Source of the DNA: Buxus sempervirens
Taxonomy: Eukaryota; Streptophyta; Magnoliopsida; Buxales; Buxaceae
Reading direction: 5' to 3'
Assembly (NCBI GenBank): GCA_947561395.2
Contig: OX387182.1
Coordinates: 47,051,949 to 47,115,948, forward strand
Length of the DNA stretch: 64,000 nt
Shown in pieces: positions 19,563 to 31,400 of this stretch. Both the position numbers and the translations under genes were made by a program. A model generated the notes under the pieces. That model saw only the letters and a program-made list of their open reading frames with translations, ran no database searches and was not told where the DNA came from. Position 1 is the first letter of the stretch. Each line of letters opens with the position of its first letter.

Positions 19563-21840
19563 TGTGAGACATGGGAAAAAATCACCGGAGTGATCATCCC
19601 TCCGTCAGCACACGGGCTCAACGCAAAAATTGGGAGAGTCGCCACCATTCATAATTTTGGGGTGAGAATGGACACCAAAGATTCAAAAGTAGGCAAAAAT
19701 AGCCAAAAGAAACATTCTAGGGTAAAAATAACCCTACTTGAAAATCAAATCCAGAGATGGGTAAGGGGATTAGATTATGAACAGGGGAAGGTATTAGGCA
19801 CCCCCATTCATCCACACAAAGTGGTTGCCAAGTGTATGTTCATGCAAAAACAAAGTAAGAAAGCTTGCTAAAAATCATGAAAAAGCCTTGAAAAAGGAAC
19901 AAGTGTATGATATATTCACATGAAGATCTAAATGGATTTTAGATCCTCTCTTATGTCAATATCACTTCTGGAGTATTTCAAAAGATGGAAATCAAAGTAA
20001 AAGTGGCCAAAACCAAGTTGAGGCAAATCCGGGAATTTTGGTAAAAAGTAAGGTCCTTTGTCTTGAAATCATTCAAATCCAATTTCAAATTGATTCAAAC
20101 CAACTCTATTTGAAAGATTATGATAAATAAGGAACTCACGCAAAATCTCAAGTTAATCCGATAAAAATCCTAGGAGTTATGTTCCTTTGAAGTTGCTTCT
20201 GGGGATTTTTAAAAGTGGTAAGTGGGCAACTTTGGAAAATTGTCTAGAAAAATCCACTAAACAAAAGTCCACGAAATTTGGTGTGATTGAAGTTTGTATG
20301 GCCATCTTTCAAAAGAAACTAGCCTCATACAAAAATCCCTTCGGATGTGCCTTGGGTGGTCTCCCGAACAGGCCCCGAAGATCACAGATTTACCCAGAAA
20401 AATGCAAATGAGCAGTTCTGAGTAAATCGGCTACCAATAATTCAAATGGAATCCAAAAATTATGAAACCAACTGGATTTGAAAATAGACTCATAAAGGAG
20501 TACTCAGAAACGAAAATCACTCGAATCGGACTTAAAACGAACACATGGCGGTCCGTCGAAGTGACAAGTTCTGTACTTGGACCTGAACTGTCCACTTAAC
20601 TTCGACAGAGAGGTGTCAAAAATCGGCTAGACAGAAAATCATGAAATTTGGTGGACATAAACTAGACAGCCTCACCTTTCCCATGGTTCTGGAATCGCCC
20701 CAAAATTCATCCGGATGATGAAGTTACGGACGTCCGAAGTAGGGGTACAGGTGCTGTCAAGCTAAGCCATTTTTGAAGAAAACCAAGTCCGAAAATTGAT
20801 AAAAAGTGTGTGATTCGTGTGAGATGAATCCAAAACCTTTGAAAAACATTTAAAAACACTCCAGAATTTGATTGAGGCCATTTATTTGAGTTTTATCACA
20901 ATAAATGCAATAAACCCCAAATATGAACCTATCCCGCCAAAATAATGATATGTATGTGCAAGTGTAAAAAACCAAACAAGATCAATACAACATGCATATA
21001 GATTCAACAAAATAGGTTCTAGCATAGCCTAGGGTTCCGTTCCATTATCGTTTCCCTCTGTTCTCTTTAAGATAATCAAGGGTACTTTGAATATGGAACG
21101 GTTTACAATCAATCAAAAAGCCTTATGCTACATGGGTTCTAGCACTAGGGTCAATCCCCAGTCTCGTTTCTCCTAGATCCGCCTTCACGTTTTACGGCTA
21201 GGGGAGTCTTGAGATACTTTGAGCCGGGGAAGGATTTCCACACATACAAGCAAGGCTTTACACTACAGAAAGGTAGAAGAAGAGATCTAGATCTAGGAAT
21301 GTAAAGACAGAAAATAAAAAGAAAAGTTGAGGCTTACCTGAGTTCTGGAGACGATTCCACAGTGGTTTTCTTCTTCTCTTGGAGTTCTTCTTTGCGAGAA
21401 TTCAAAACAAGAGTTGTGTGCCTTTTGCTCAAGGAGGAGGCTCCTATTTATAGGCAAAGACTAAGGTCATTGGTAGACACAACTTAATTTCTAGAACCCC
21501 TCCAACCTAAACCCTAAGGTTATTTCCGCGATTTCCCCTCATTTAATGAGGGACATGATGGTAAAAGTGAAAAGCTCTCGGAAAACCCTAATTTTGAGCA
21601 AACTTAAGGTATCCGGTATATCAGACCGGATAACAAAGGGCCTTAAGGTATCCGGTACATGGTACCGGATCCACTAAGGCTCACATGTATCCGGTATGAG
21701 TATCCGGATACGGGAAAGGGTACTTGTATCCGGATTGAGTATCCGGATACAGGTAAAAGTTTATTTTCTTCAATTTCTGTGCTGGCTTTCCAGGAGATAA
21801 TGATTTTTGATGATTGTTTGTGCAATTTGGGGTGTCTACA
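19563..21840 (-). repeat. 5' LTR of the Tat element
   Basis: This 2278-bp copy carries the active promoter in element orientation. It starts TGTAGACACC at 21840 (- strand) and ends ..GTCTCACA at 19563. It has the TATCCGG array at 21608-21752. Confidence 0.95.
21445..21452 (-). promoter_or_regulatory. TATA box of the Tat 5' LTR
   Basis: CTATAAATAGGAGCC on the - strand is a strong plant TATA box. Transcription would start about 30 bp downstream, near 21410-21420, and read through the leader towards gag. The same box is in every related LTR here (6240-6247 -, 29331-29338 +, 49982-49989 -). Confidence 0.75.
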
Positions 21841-21875
21841 AACATGTAATAAATTCCTGATGGCCATAGGACATC

Positions 21876-22663
21876 TCCTTAGAAATCCAGAGTCATAGGT
21901 GCAGGCCCTCTTTGTCCGCATCAAAGTATAGAATCAAGTTTTATCTATTATTTTTCTCTTATATAAAGCTTTCATAATCCATTAGTATGCGAGAAACTTT
22001 ATTGACATCCTTTGCAGGTGGATTTTGATTTTGTGGGATAGGACCTTTTGCAGATATATTTGTCTTGAAATCATTCATTCTCTCATAAATATGTACTTAA
22101 ATACGCACACATTCACACTTATAATGGATATCTATGTACTTTAAAGTGGAACTAGATTTTGATTCTATTGGTATACATCCTTTGCAATGGTTATATGCCC
22201 TAATCATTTTGATTACTCACGATTCTCCCTACCCCTGGGCATGACATATCTTTGTTCTGGGGATAAAAAATCTGAATGTGTGATGCATTCCATGCTGTTT
22301 CAGAGTTTTTCAGCAGGTCCCAATAGGACACTGGTTTCGAATAAAGGTGCCAAGGTGCCTCTAGGTGGCAACGTGGCTCTAGGTGAATGCATCCTAACTA
22401 TTGTGAAGTTCAGACCATGGTGTTAGTCTAAAGCACAACCTTTATTTTTTATTTACAATTTTTTTTAGTCTAAAATCTTCCCCAACATCTATCTTCAATT
22501 AATTTGAGGGGATTTGAGGGGAATTGACTGACGTACCTGATCTGTTTATGTATTCTTGTCTTGTGAGCTATATTTATTTTAGTATGTTGTAATATTTCAA
22601 ATTAGATTTTTTCCATAATATTTTGATATGAAGAATTGAATTCAATTCGGTGGACAGTGCACA
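21876..22663. other. MULE interior between left TIR and transposase
   Basis: This AT-rich segment is the probable 5' UTR/promoter-proximal region of the transposase. No gene is seen. Confidence 0.5.
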
Positions 22664-24952
22664 ATGTCAGGTGAGATTCTATTCTATTTTTGTCACATTG
22701 GAGGACAAGTAATCACCAAGGAAGATGGGTCAATGGGGTATAGTGGGGGAAGTAGTAAGGGTATCGATCTAAATAGCAACATGAATTATACTGAGGTAGT
22801 TGAAGCTGTTTGTCGGTTATTGAATATATCCCCGGTGAGTGTAAGTATGAAGTACTCAGTCAAGTTTGACAAGAGCGTTCTACTGGCACTCACTGATCAA
22901 GATGCTTTATCGTACTATTTTGTTACAACGAGGGTTGGGCCAACATTTATGTCTATTATGATGAAGGATCATCACAAGAAAGAGACACTTGTCGGAGGTA
23001 ATTTTCATTAACCGTACATGGGATTATATTTCCTCCATATTACATGTAGTGATAGTCATATATTTTGTAATTTCAGGACGAGTGTACCTTTAAGTGGTCA
23101 CTCTGTACTTCCGTGCAATGACGATGAAGTAGAGGATCGGGAGACTCCGCTTCTTGAAAGTTGCACTGAAGTCAGCAGAGGTCCGCTTGTATCTAGCCTG
23201 TGGCAGGATGTAATTATTGAGGTCGAACTAATATTTAAGAGCCCTAAGGAGTTTAGAGAAGCAGTGTACAAGCATGCCATTGCCAATAGGTTTGAATATG
23301 TGATGAAAAAAAATTGTCCAGCATACATTAGTGTCCGTTGTGCAGGCACGGATTGTTCTTGAAAGGTAACTGCAAGACGTGTGAGGGATACGAGTTTTAT
23401 GAGGGTGATGAAGTTTGTGAAGGAGCATAGACACTCAGCCCAAGAGCAATTGTCTATGAAACCGGTTGTGAGAACGAAGTGGGTTTCGGGTGTGATTGAG
23501 AGGACAATTAGGAACACTCCAAGTTACTTGCCACGACAAATTGGCAAGGACTTTTATCATGATCATGCAATGCCATTGACATATTAGCAATGTTGGAGAA
23601 GCAAGGAAAAGGCGAAACAGAGGATAGATGGTAATGTGGAGGAGTCTTATAAGTTCATCCCTTGGATGTGTGAATGACTGCAAGAGACTAATACTGGCAC
23701 AGTGGCAAGTTGGGCAGCAAGTGAAGATGGAAAATTTAAGCAATTGTTTATTGCTTATGGTTGTTCCTTGAGGGGATTTCCGGTCGGTTGCAGACCACTG
23801 CTGTTCATTGATGGAAGTCATCTCAGCGGGCCATACCAGGGCACGTTGCTTTCTGCTACAGCCCTCGATGCTGATGACGGCATGTTTCCAGTTGCCTTTG
23901 CAATTGTTAGTGCTGAGAATAATGAGGATTGGATGTGGTTTCTACAACTTCTTAAGTCATCCATAGACGTCAGAGAGGATTTAGTCATTGTAAGTGATAG
24001 GAATCAAAGCATTATAACTGCAGTAAGTGCTACCTTTGGCGCTAGGAACCACTCTCATTGTCTTGGACATCTGAAGGAAAACTTTAGTAAATTTGTTGGA
24101 TCCTTTCATTTGAGGGAGGGAAAGAAATTTGCCTTACGGTTACTTGATGATATTGCTTACGCAAGGCTCCCTCGGGACTACGATAAGGCATTGGCTGCCA
24201 TGCATGAATATGCACCTGACCTAGCTGATTGGGTGAGGAGAAATGGGCCCGAACATTGGGCCAATTCATTGTTCCCTATGAAACGGTGGGATAAGCTGAA
24301 TTCGAATTTAGCGGAATCATTCAATGCTTGGACGGTGGAAGAAAGGAAATTGCCTGTAATGCGGTTTATTGATGCACATCGAATGAAGTTGACAGAGCTA
24401 TTGGTGAGGAAGCAGAGTTGTATTGACACGTGGGCGTCCAATGTCGGTGGTCGAATTGATGCCAAGATTAAGGAGAATCTCACTAGAGCATTGGGGCTGG
24501 GTGTCATTCAATGTGGGCAACACGAATACGAAGTTAGAGGTGATGAGATATATATCATGGTGCATTTAACTCGTCGTGAGTGTACGTGCAAACAGTGGCA
24601 GATGGTGGGCATTCCTTGTGCACACGCATGTGCCGTCCTGAACTTGGTAAGGCTCAATGTGTATGACTTTGTCGACCTATGCTACCACAAGGCAACGCAA
24701 GGGTTGATATACGACGAATTGATGCATGTTGTGCCAACACATGACTTCCCCATGGTTGAGGGCATCGACGTGGTTTCCATAGCAGATTCAAGTGAAACCC
24801 CATCTATCTCGTTCCCACCAAAGATAGCAAGACGTCCAGGGCGCCCTAAGCAGAAGCGCATTGAATCGCAATTCCAAGACAAGCGACAGGTTCATTGTTC
24901 CAGATGCAAGGGTATTGGACACAACCGAGCAAGTTGCAGAGCTTCAATATAG
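22664..24952 (+). pseudogene. MuDR-type MULE transposase, three in-frame stops
   Basis: Exon 1 (22664-23000) encodes a PB1-like N-terminal domain (GGQVITKEDG..). A short intron (GTAATT..TTTCAG, about 23000-23076) leads to the MuDR DNA-binding domain (IIEVELIFKSPKEFREAV). The MULE catalytic domain follows with a DDE triad: Asp in FIDGSHLSG (codon at 23810), Asp in VSDRNQS (23996) and Glu in NLAESFNAW (24314). It also has CLGHLKENF, a SWIM zinc finger (CTCKQW..CAHACAV) and a C-terminal CCHC knuckle (CSRCKGIGHNRASC). The frame is constant but stops occur at 23360 (TGA, probably Trp), 23585 (TAG, probably Trp) and 23675 (TGA, probably Arg). All three fit G:C to A:T change. The catalytic part is otherwise full length. 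Confidence 0.93.
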
Positions 24953-25404
24953 AGACTGGCATGCTATAATGTGCAGGTTGTTGTAGTCCACCTTACATCT
25001 ATTCATGCATCTAAGTTCTTGCTGTAGCCTGTAATTAACTTTGACTTACCGACGTCTAATTTGGAGGTTGGCGCGATGTGTTTTGCTGGGGGTCGTAGTA
25101 TGTGGCAACATTTGATCAACAACCCCACGATTCCTTATTTTTATTACTGTTTTATGAAGAACTGGTTTGCCACATAGTCGTGTTAGTAACATTGTGAAAC
25201 ATGTTGGTTGTGAAACATATTTTACTGCCAACGTTGGTGGTTTGTTAGTTGCATTGTGAAACATGTTTTTGTGTTTATTATGACTTTGGGTAGTTGTAAT
25301 GTTGCCTTACTATGACTGTTTGTGTTTGTAATCTTACCTGGTATGTAATTACTACTAACCTCCCTTGGTTTTAGTATCCGTGAGTTATATTATTTTAGTT
25401 GCAG
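24953..25404. other. Spacer between transposase and HMG gene
   Basis: This holds the transposase 3' region and perhaps upstream exons of the HMG gene. There is a repeat of TTGTGAAACATGTT (about 25191 and 25254). No coding exon is assigned. Confidence 0.4.
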
Positions 25405-26353
25405 TTCAATAAAGGGTAAGAACAAGAAGGATGTCGTGTCCAGTAGTTCTTCTAGTGGCCCATCGCGTCCTGCCAATGCCTTCCTCATATTCAGGTGATG
25501 AAGTATAAACTGATAAAGCATTGTTGTTTTACTCTCCAAACCCGAACTAAGTGGATTTCTAATGTTATGCTTACTTTTTACAGAAATGAGTACTTTGAAA
25601 CAATTCGGAAGAGTAGGTCTTGCATAAATGTCACGACGGTGAGTTGGTTAAAGTGCTATATATTAGTTGATAATGTTTACAGTGTCAATTGTAATAAATA
25701 CAGTTGCATCACTATTTTGTAGATCACGCAGGAGGCACAAGGGCTATGGAAAGCGATGGATGATAGTGCGAAGCAGAAGTATAAAGAATTATACAATGAA
25801 CGAATGATAGAGTGGTTGGTAGCGGCTCCGACTCCAACAGGAAAAATAAAAGGAAAGGTATAACTTGATTTCTTGAACATTATGAATGTTTTGTATGTAG
25901 TTGCTGTAGACACCCCAAAATTGCATGATTTTTGATAAATCTTGAAGGAGAGAAATATTTTATTGGAATTTTCAATTCTTTGCATTGGGTTTGAGATACT
26001 TAACCCATTTGAATCCAAAACCGTAAAGGAAAAGGCCCGAATTAAATCTTTTGTGCAAAGTCAAACTTTTTCCGGTTGAATTTTGTTGACTTTTGACCCC
26101 AGAAAATGAAATATTTTTTAAAGCCAGATTTCAAGATAATTTTTCCCGGTAATCAAGTTTTTAGCCATGTTATTGCATAAAAGAATTTTTTGAGATTTTA
26201 AATCTTGACGAATACCTTGGTTTTAACATATTGAACCTTTTTTTCAAGACCTGAAAAATCGGAATTTTGCCTAGAACTGGAAATTTGACTTTTTATTCAC
26301 TTGGAATTTGGGTCTGGATCTATTTTTAATGGATTCAAATGGGGGGGTGTTTG

Positions 26354-26419
26354 CTTATTTACATGTAATATCTTAAGTAAATGTCTACATTTACTTAAAC
26401 GATATTACATGTAAATAAG
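26354..26419. repeat. Long hairpin in family A LTR
   Basis: CTTATTTACATGTAATATC pairs with GATATTACATGTAAATAAG around a second stem AAGTAAATG/CATTTACTT. The arms are about 30 nt. It is conserved in the other family A solo LTR at 50340-50421. Confidence 0.8.
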
Positions 26420-26622
26420 TATTGCCTGTGTTAAAATTCGGAAAAAAGGCTTTTTTCCTTTGTAAGACCCTGATTTTTGGTGAGTTATTTATTTATTTAG
26501 TTATTTATTTTGATGTATAAACTGTGTTTATCAGGTGATTTTTGTGGTTTGAGGGCTTAGCCCATACTCGCATGTACAGGTGTTATATAGCCATTTTTTC
26601 GGGAAAATTATATTATTATTAG

Positions 26623-26627
<5 letters not shown>

Positions 26628-26711
<84 letters not shown>
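26628..26711. repeat. (TA)n microsatellite
   Basis: About 40 TA repeats lie in the family B solo LTR. The short ORFs across it are artefacts. Confidence 0.95.
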
Positions 26712-26712
<1 letters not shown>

Positions 26713-27418
26713 CTTGGGCACTTGTTAACCTAAGTGGCCGGAACATGTAGGATTTTCAGTGGGCCAGCGTGCATGGGATCGAGGAAATGGGAGAGGGATC
26801 GAGCGGCGTATGTATCAAGGTAAGTATACTAAAAAGGGAAGTAGGGTTTTGGGGTTTATGAGAATACGCGTACCATACTTACGGAAACATTTTTCGCTAG
26901 TCTGAGTATCAGGAGAACTGAGCGATTTCGGCTGGAGTGGCGATTAGGGCTCTGCTCGTGAAGAACAAGCATCGCAAGGGCTAAGGGAAGGATTTTGGAG
27001 TTGAAGTTCAGTGGGTTATCTCTCTCTGCTCGAGAAGTTTTGTTTGGAGAGAATTTTCATTCGCGTGCGTGGCCGGAGTAGTGATCGGCCGAGGTTTTAG
27101 TATTTTGGAATAAGCGCTTTCAGGTGAGTAGCACTGATTTACAACTGGGGTTTTGTGTTTTATGTTTTCGCGAGATTATTCTGATGCATGGTTGTAGTTT
27201 AAATGATCTCTGAGTTTTTTTCTAGTTTTCGGGAATGACATGAAACAGAGTCGGAGACCGAAATTTATCTTGAAATTAAATGTATTTAGATTAAATCCAA
27301 AAGTGATTGGGAAGTCTTCTGGGAGTACTAGGAGGGTATTGGAGCAATAACAGACCGAAACAAACCAGCCAGAGATATAGATCTCGAATTTACAGAGAAC
27401 TGAAAATCGCAGGGGGTA

Positions 27419-27685
27419 TTCGCGAACCTGGCGCCCACTTGCGTTCACCTAGGAGGTAAGCGCCTAGTTAGAGTTATTCCTACCGCCGAGCTCGAGCGAA
27501 CCTGCCGCTTAGCTCGCGCGCACTCGAAAACCTGCCGCTCAGCTCGCGCGAACCCGGCGCTCAGCTCGCGCCTATCTCGCGCTCACTTAGCGTCGAGTGA
27601 GCGCAAGCTACATTTTACCTTGTTTTCTTACCGCCGACCGACGTTAACCTGGCGCCCACTTCAGGAAGTGAGCGCTTACCCTGTT
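27419..27685. repeat. CpG-rich repeat cluster in family B solo LTR
   Basis: Degenerate repeats of CTGCCGCTCAGCTCGCGCG and GGCGCCCACTT-type units form a GC- and CpG-rich island in otherwise AT-rich DNA. It is not present in the same form in the other family B copy, which has its own GC-rich patch near 46680-46830. Confidence 0.7.
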
Positions 27686-28289
27686 ATACTTACTGAAATG
27701 GAAAATTTGATTTAACCAAGAGTAATTGGGTGTCTTAAGGGTTAAACCACTTCACTATTCACTTGTTTGGGAACTTTAGGATCTATTTTGCCTATGAAAA
27801 TATTAGAGGAAAATTTAGTGAACTTCTTAAAAGCTTCCAAGTTGAGTTTAGGTTATTTATGAGTGTTGTGCCGGATACCAAACCACTAAGAGTTACCAGT
27901 TACATTTACTTTGTTTTATACACTGTTTTGATTGAGGAGTTATCCTATTCTGGTTTCACTTGTTTGGAAACTTTAAATGTATTGTAAGGATTTCCTTGGT
28001 ATGAATGAATTGAGTTTTGTTTCTAAATGGCATGTATTACGGAAATGAGAAAATGCTGAAAGTACTTGAGGTACTGCTTGGTCCAGAGGGACAGGTGATG
28101 AACTGTGATGGGTTTTACATGATGTGGAATGAATGGTTTTACCTTGATATTGGAATTGTGATTATACGATGTTTTACTGTTTTGGTCTAGCTTGTCCTGG
28201 ATCCAGATGTTTAAGCTTAGTAATGTGATGTTATTGTTGGTTGTTGGAATTGCATGGCCTTGTGTGTTGCCACGACCGGTGTAGAGCAG

Positions 28290-28409
28290 CCAGAAATCCT
28301 GAGTAGGCCTGGTTGTCAATGCAGAAACCCGGGGAGTAGGCCTGCATTGGATGACGAAACCCTGAGTAGGCCGTCATTTCAGAGTTCCGAAACCCTGAGT
28401 AGGCCGGAA
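28290..28409. repeat. Four stem-loops with a constant loop in family B LTR
   Basis: Successive hairpins have different self-complementary stems (CCAG/CTGG, CAATGCAG/CTGCATTG, ATGACG/CGTCAT, TTCCG/CGGAA), each closing nearly the same loop, AAACCCTGAGTAGGC. The second family B copy (47413-47532) keeps the same layout. Confidence 0.82.
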
Positions 28410-31400
28410 TTGTGTACATGGAGGTGTGGAGTGTCTACTTGGCATGTTTAATTTATCAACTAAACGATAGTAATGACATTGACCAATCGATGTGTTGCCG
28501 TACTTAACTGAGATGTGATTTGTATGATTAGAACAAGTCTTGATTTCAATTTGGGAATTGATGTTGGTTGTTTAACCGTATTGAGTGTTTGTCGATACAT
28601 AGTTTAAATTGTGGTCAACTATTTCTGCATGCATGTGCTACTCGCTGAGATATTCGTATCTCACTCCGTTGTTTGTTTTGTTTGTTTTTCAGATACTTGT
28701 GGTGAGGCGATTACTGGGGTAGATCCTGCTGAGGCTTATAGGGAGGAGGATTACTATTACCTTCCTTAGACTTGTAGGTTATCTTGTTCTGAATTTGAGA
28801 ACTTTGAATAATCGAGATGTGTTAAAGTTAATTGGGGTTGAACCATATGATTCTAGTTCAGTTTTGAATGTTACAATTTTGAATAAATGAAATTGTGCAC
28901 TCTGTCAGGTTATAGCTAGATGATTATCCAGCGATCATAATTGATAAACGATCCTTGCCTAACCTCCGTGAGATGTGTTATATCTTTATTGAACAATACG
29001 GATCCGGGGCGTTACATCCTTGTATCCAGCAACTCAGGCCGGATACAAGTGTTTTTCTTTGTATCCGATGGAACATACCGGATACAAGGAAACCTCAGTG
29101 TATCCGGCGTTATATGCTGGATACATTAAGGTACTTGTGTATCCGGCCTGATATGCCGGATACATTAGTTTTGCTCAAAATTAGGGTTTTCCGAGAGATT
29201 TTCACTTTTACCATCATGTCCTTCATTAAATGAAGGGAAATCTCGGAAATAGCCTTAGGGTTAAGGTTGGTGGGCTATAGACATTATGTTGTGTCTACCA
29301 TTCTCACCAACCCTAACCCTAGCCTTTGCATATAAATAGGAGGCTCCTCCTCAAGCAAATGGCCATTAACTCTTGCCTTGAATTCTCGCCAAGAAGAGCT
29401 CCGAGAGAAGAGGGAAACCGCTGCAGAAGTGCTTCCAGAACCCAGGTAAGCCTCAACCCTCTTTTTAATTTTTGTCTTTACATTTCTAGATCTAGATCTC
29501 TTCTTCTACCTTTCTGTAGAATAAGGCCTTTTTGTGTGTATGAAAATCCTTCCCCGGCTCAAAGTATCTTGAGACTCCCCCTAGCCGTAAAACGTGAAGG
29601 CGGGATCTAGGAGAAACGAGACTGGGGATTGACCCTAGTGCTAGAACCTATGTAGCATAAAGCCTTTTTGAATGAGTGAAAACCGTTTCATATTCAAAGT
29701 ACCCCATGATTATCTTGAAGAACCGTGTTTAACGGGGAGAGAGAACAAAGGGACACGATAATGGAACGGAACCCTAGGTTGTTTTAGAACCTTATTTTGA
29801 TGAATATGTATGCATGCTATATTGTTATATTGATCTTGTATGATTTTTCACACTTGCACATACATAGCACTATTTTGGCGGGATAGGCTCACATTTGGGG
29901 ATTTATTACATTCATTGTGATAAATCACAAATAAATGGCCTCAATCGATTCTGGAATGTTTTTAAAAGGTTTTCAAAAGATTTGGATTCATCTTGCACGA
30001 ATCACACACACTTTATCACAGTTTTGAGTTGGTTTTATCCAAAAATGGCTTAGCTTGACAGCAACTGTACCCCAACTTCGGACACTCATAACTTCATCAT
30101 CCGGATGAATTTTGGAGTAATTCCAAAACCATGGGAAAGGTGAGGCTGTCTAGTTTATGCCTAACAAATTTCGTTAATTTCTATCAAGCGGATTTTTGAC
30201 ACCTCTCTGTCGAAGTTGATTGGACAATTCAGGTTTAAATACGGAACTTGTCACTTCGACGGAGCGCCATGTGTTCGTTTTAAGTCTGATTTGAATGATT
30301 TTTATTTCTGGGCACTCCTTTATGAGTCTATTTTTAAATCCAATTGGTTTCATAATTTTTGGACTCCATTTGAATTATTGGTAACGGATTTACTCAGAAC
30401 TGTTCATCAGTACTTTTCTGGGTAAATATGTGATCTTCGGGGCCTGTTCGGGAGACCACCCAAGGCACATCCGAAAGAATTTTTGTATGAGGCTAGTTTC
30501 TTTGGAAAGATGGCCATACAGACTTCAATCACACCAAATTTCGTGGGTTTTTATGGAGTGGATATTTCTAGGTGATTTTCCAAACTTGCCTACTTGCTAC
30601 TTTTGATTTTCTCCGGCAGCAACTTTAAAAGAGCCATAACTCTTAGGATTTCAACCGGAATTAATTGAAATTTTGCATGAGATTATTGTTTACCCTAATC
30701 TTTCAAATGGATTTGGTTTGATTTAATTTAAAATTGGATTTGATGAATTTCAAGAGAAATGGCCTTACTTTTTACCAAATTTCCCGGATTTGCCTCAACT
30801 TGGTTTTGTGCAACTTTGGCTGTGATTTCCATCTCTTTGTGATATTCCAGAAGTGATATTAATATAAAAGAAGATCTGGAATTCATTTGGATTTTCATGT
30901 GAAGATATCATATATTTGTCCTTTTTCAAGGTTTTCATGATTTTTTTAGCAAGCTTTCTATTTTATTTTAGCATGAATAACACTTGGCAACCACTTCGTG
31001 TGGATTAATGGGGGTGCTTAACACCTTCCCCCATTCATAATCTAATCCCCTTACCCATCTCTGGATTTGATTTTCAAGTAGGGTTATTTTTACTCTAGAA
31101 TTTGCCTTTTAGCTATTTTTGCTTACTTTTGAACTTTTTTGGTGTCCATTCACACTCCAAAATTCTGAATGGTGGCGACTCTCCCAATTTTACATCGAGC
31201 CCCGCGTGTTGACGAAGGGATGATCATTCCGGTGAATTTTTCCCGTGTCTCACAGTTTCGTTATACTAACACATGTTTATCTAAGTGTAGGCGTCTTTGG
31301 GAACAAGATGCTCCCCAAAGCGATTTGTGCATTTCATGACTTCGCTTGACGAGGACCAGCGACGTGTAGTTGTTGAGATAGGATTTGGTTCTCTTCTCCA

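Larger units (their letters stand above)
4358..21840 (-). mobile_element. Full-length Tat-lineage Ty3/gypsy LTR retrotransposon
   Basis: This is a 17,483-bp element on the - strand with 2278-bp LTRs at both ends (TG..CA), a 5-bp TSD, a primer-binding site (19543-19560), gag-protease, RT with two RNase H domains, integrase, an extra ORF in antisense and a purine tract before the 3' LTR. A second, archaeal-type RNase H, a long 5' leader and an extra ORF between pol and the 3' LTR are features of the Tat lineage (Tat/Ogre/Retand/Grande/RIRE2). The LTRs differ at only about eight positions seen by eye, so insertion was recent. One in-frame stop before integrase and a frame change after protease interrupt the polyprotein. 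Confidence 0.93.
26461..29016. mobile_element. Solo LTR, family B, nested in family A solo LTR
   Basis: It is bounded by TGTAAGACCC and GGGGCGTTACA with a perfect TSD TCCTT (26456-26460 and 29017-29021). The uninterrupted family A LTR at 48068-50882 gives the empty site. It resembles the second family B copy at 45676-50968. Ends of this type suggest Ty3/gypsy; the lineage is not certain because no internal region remains. Confidence 0.9.
25905..31254 (+). mobile_element. Solo LTR, family A (Tat-related), split by a nested solo LTR
   Basis: It starts TGTAGACACC and ends ..GTGTCTCACA, with near-TSDs GTTGC (25900-25904) and GTTTC (31255-31259). Without the nested element (26461-29021) it is about 2.8 kb, matching 48068-50882 in the opposite orientation. 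The 3' two-thirds match the Tat LTR at 4358-6635 but the first part of U3 is different, so it is a related subfamily. It has TATA at 29331-29338 and stem-loops at 29019-29166. It lies in an intron of the HMG gene. Confidence 0.9.

Noticed and set aside
26531..26746. Poly-(Ile-Tyr) ORF
   Set aside because: Reads through a (TA)n microsatellite; the same applies to 52356-52581.
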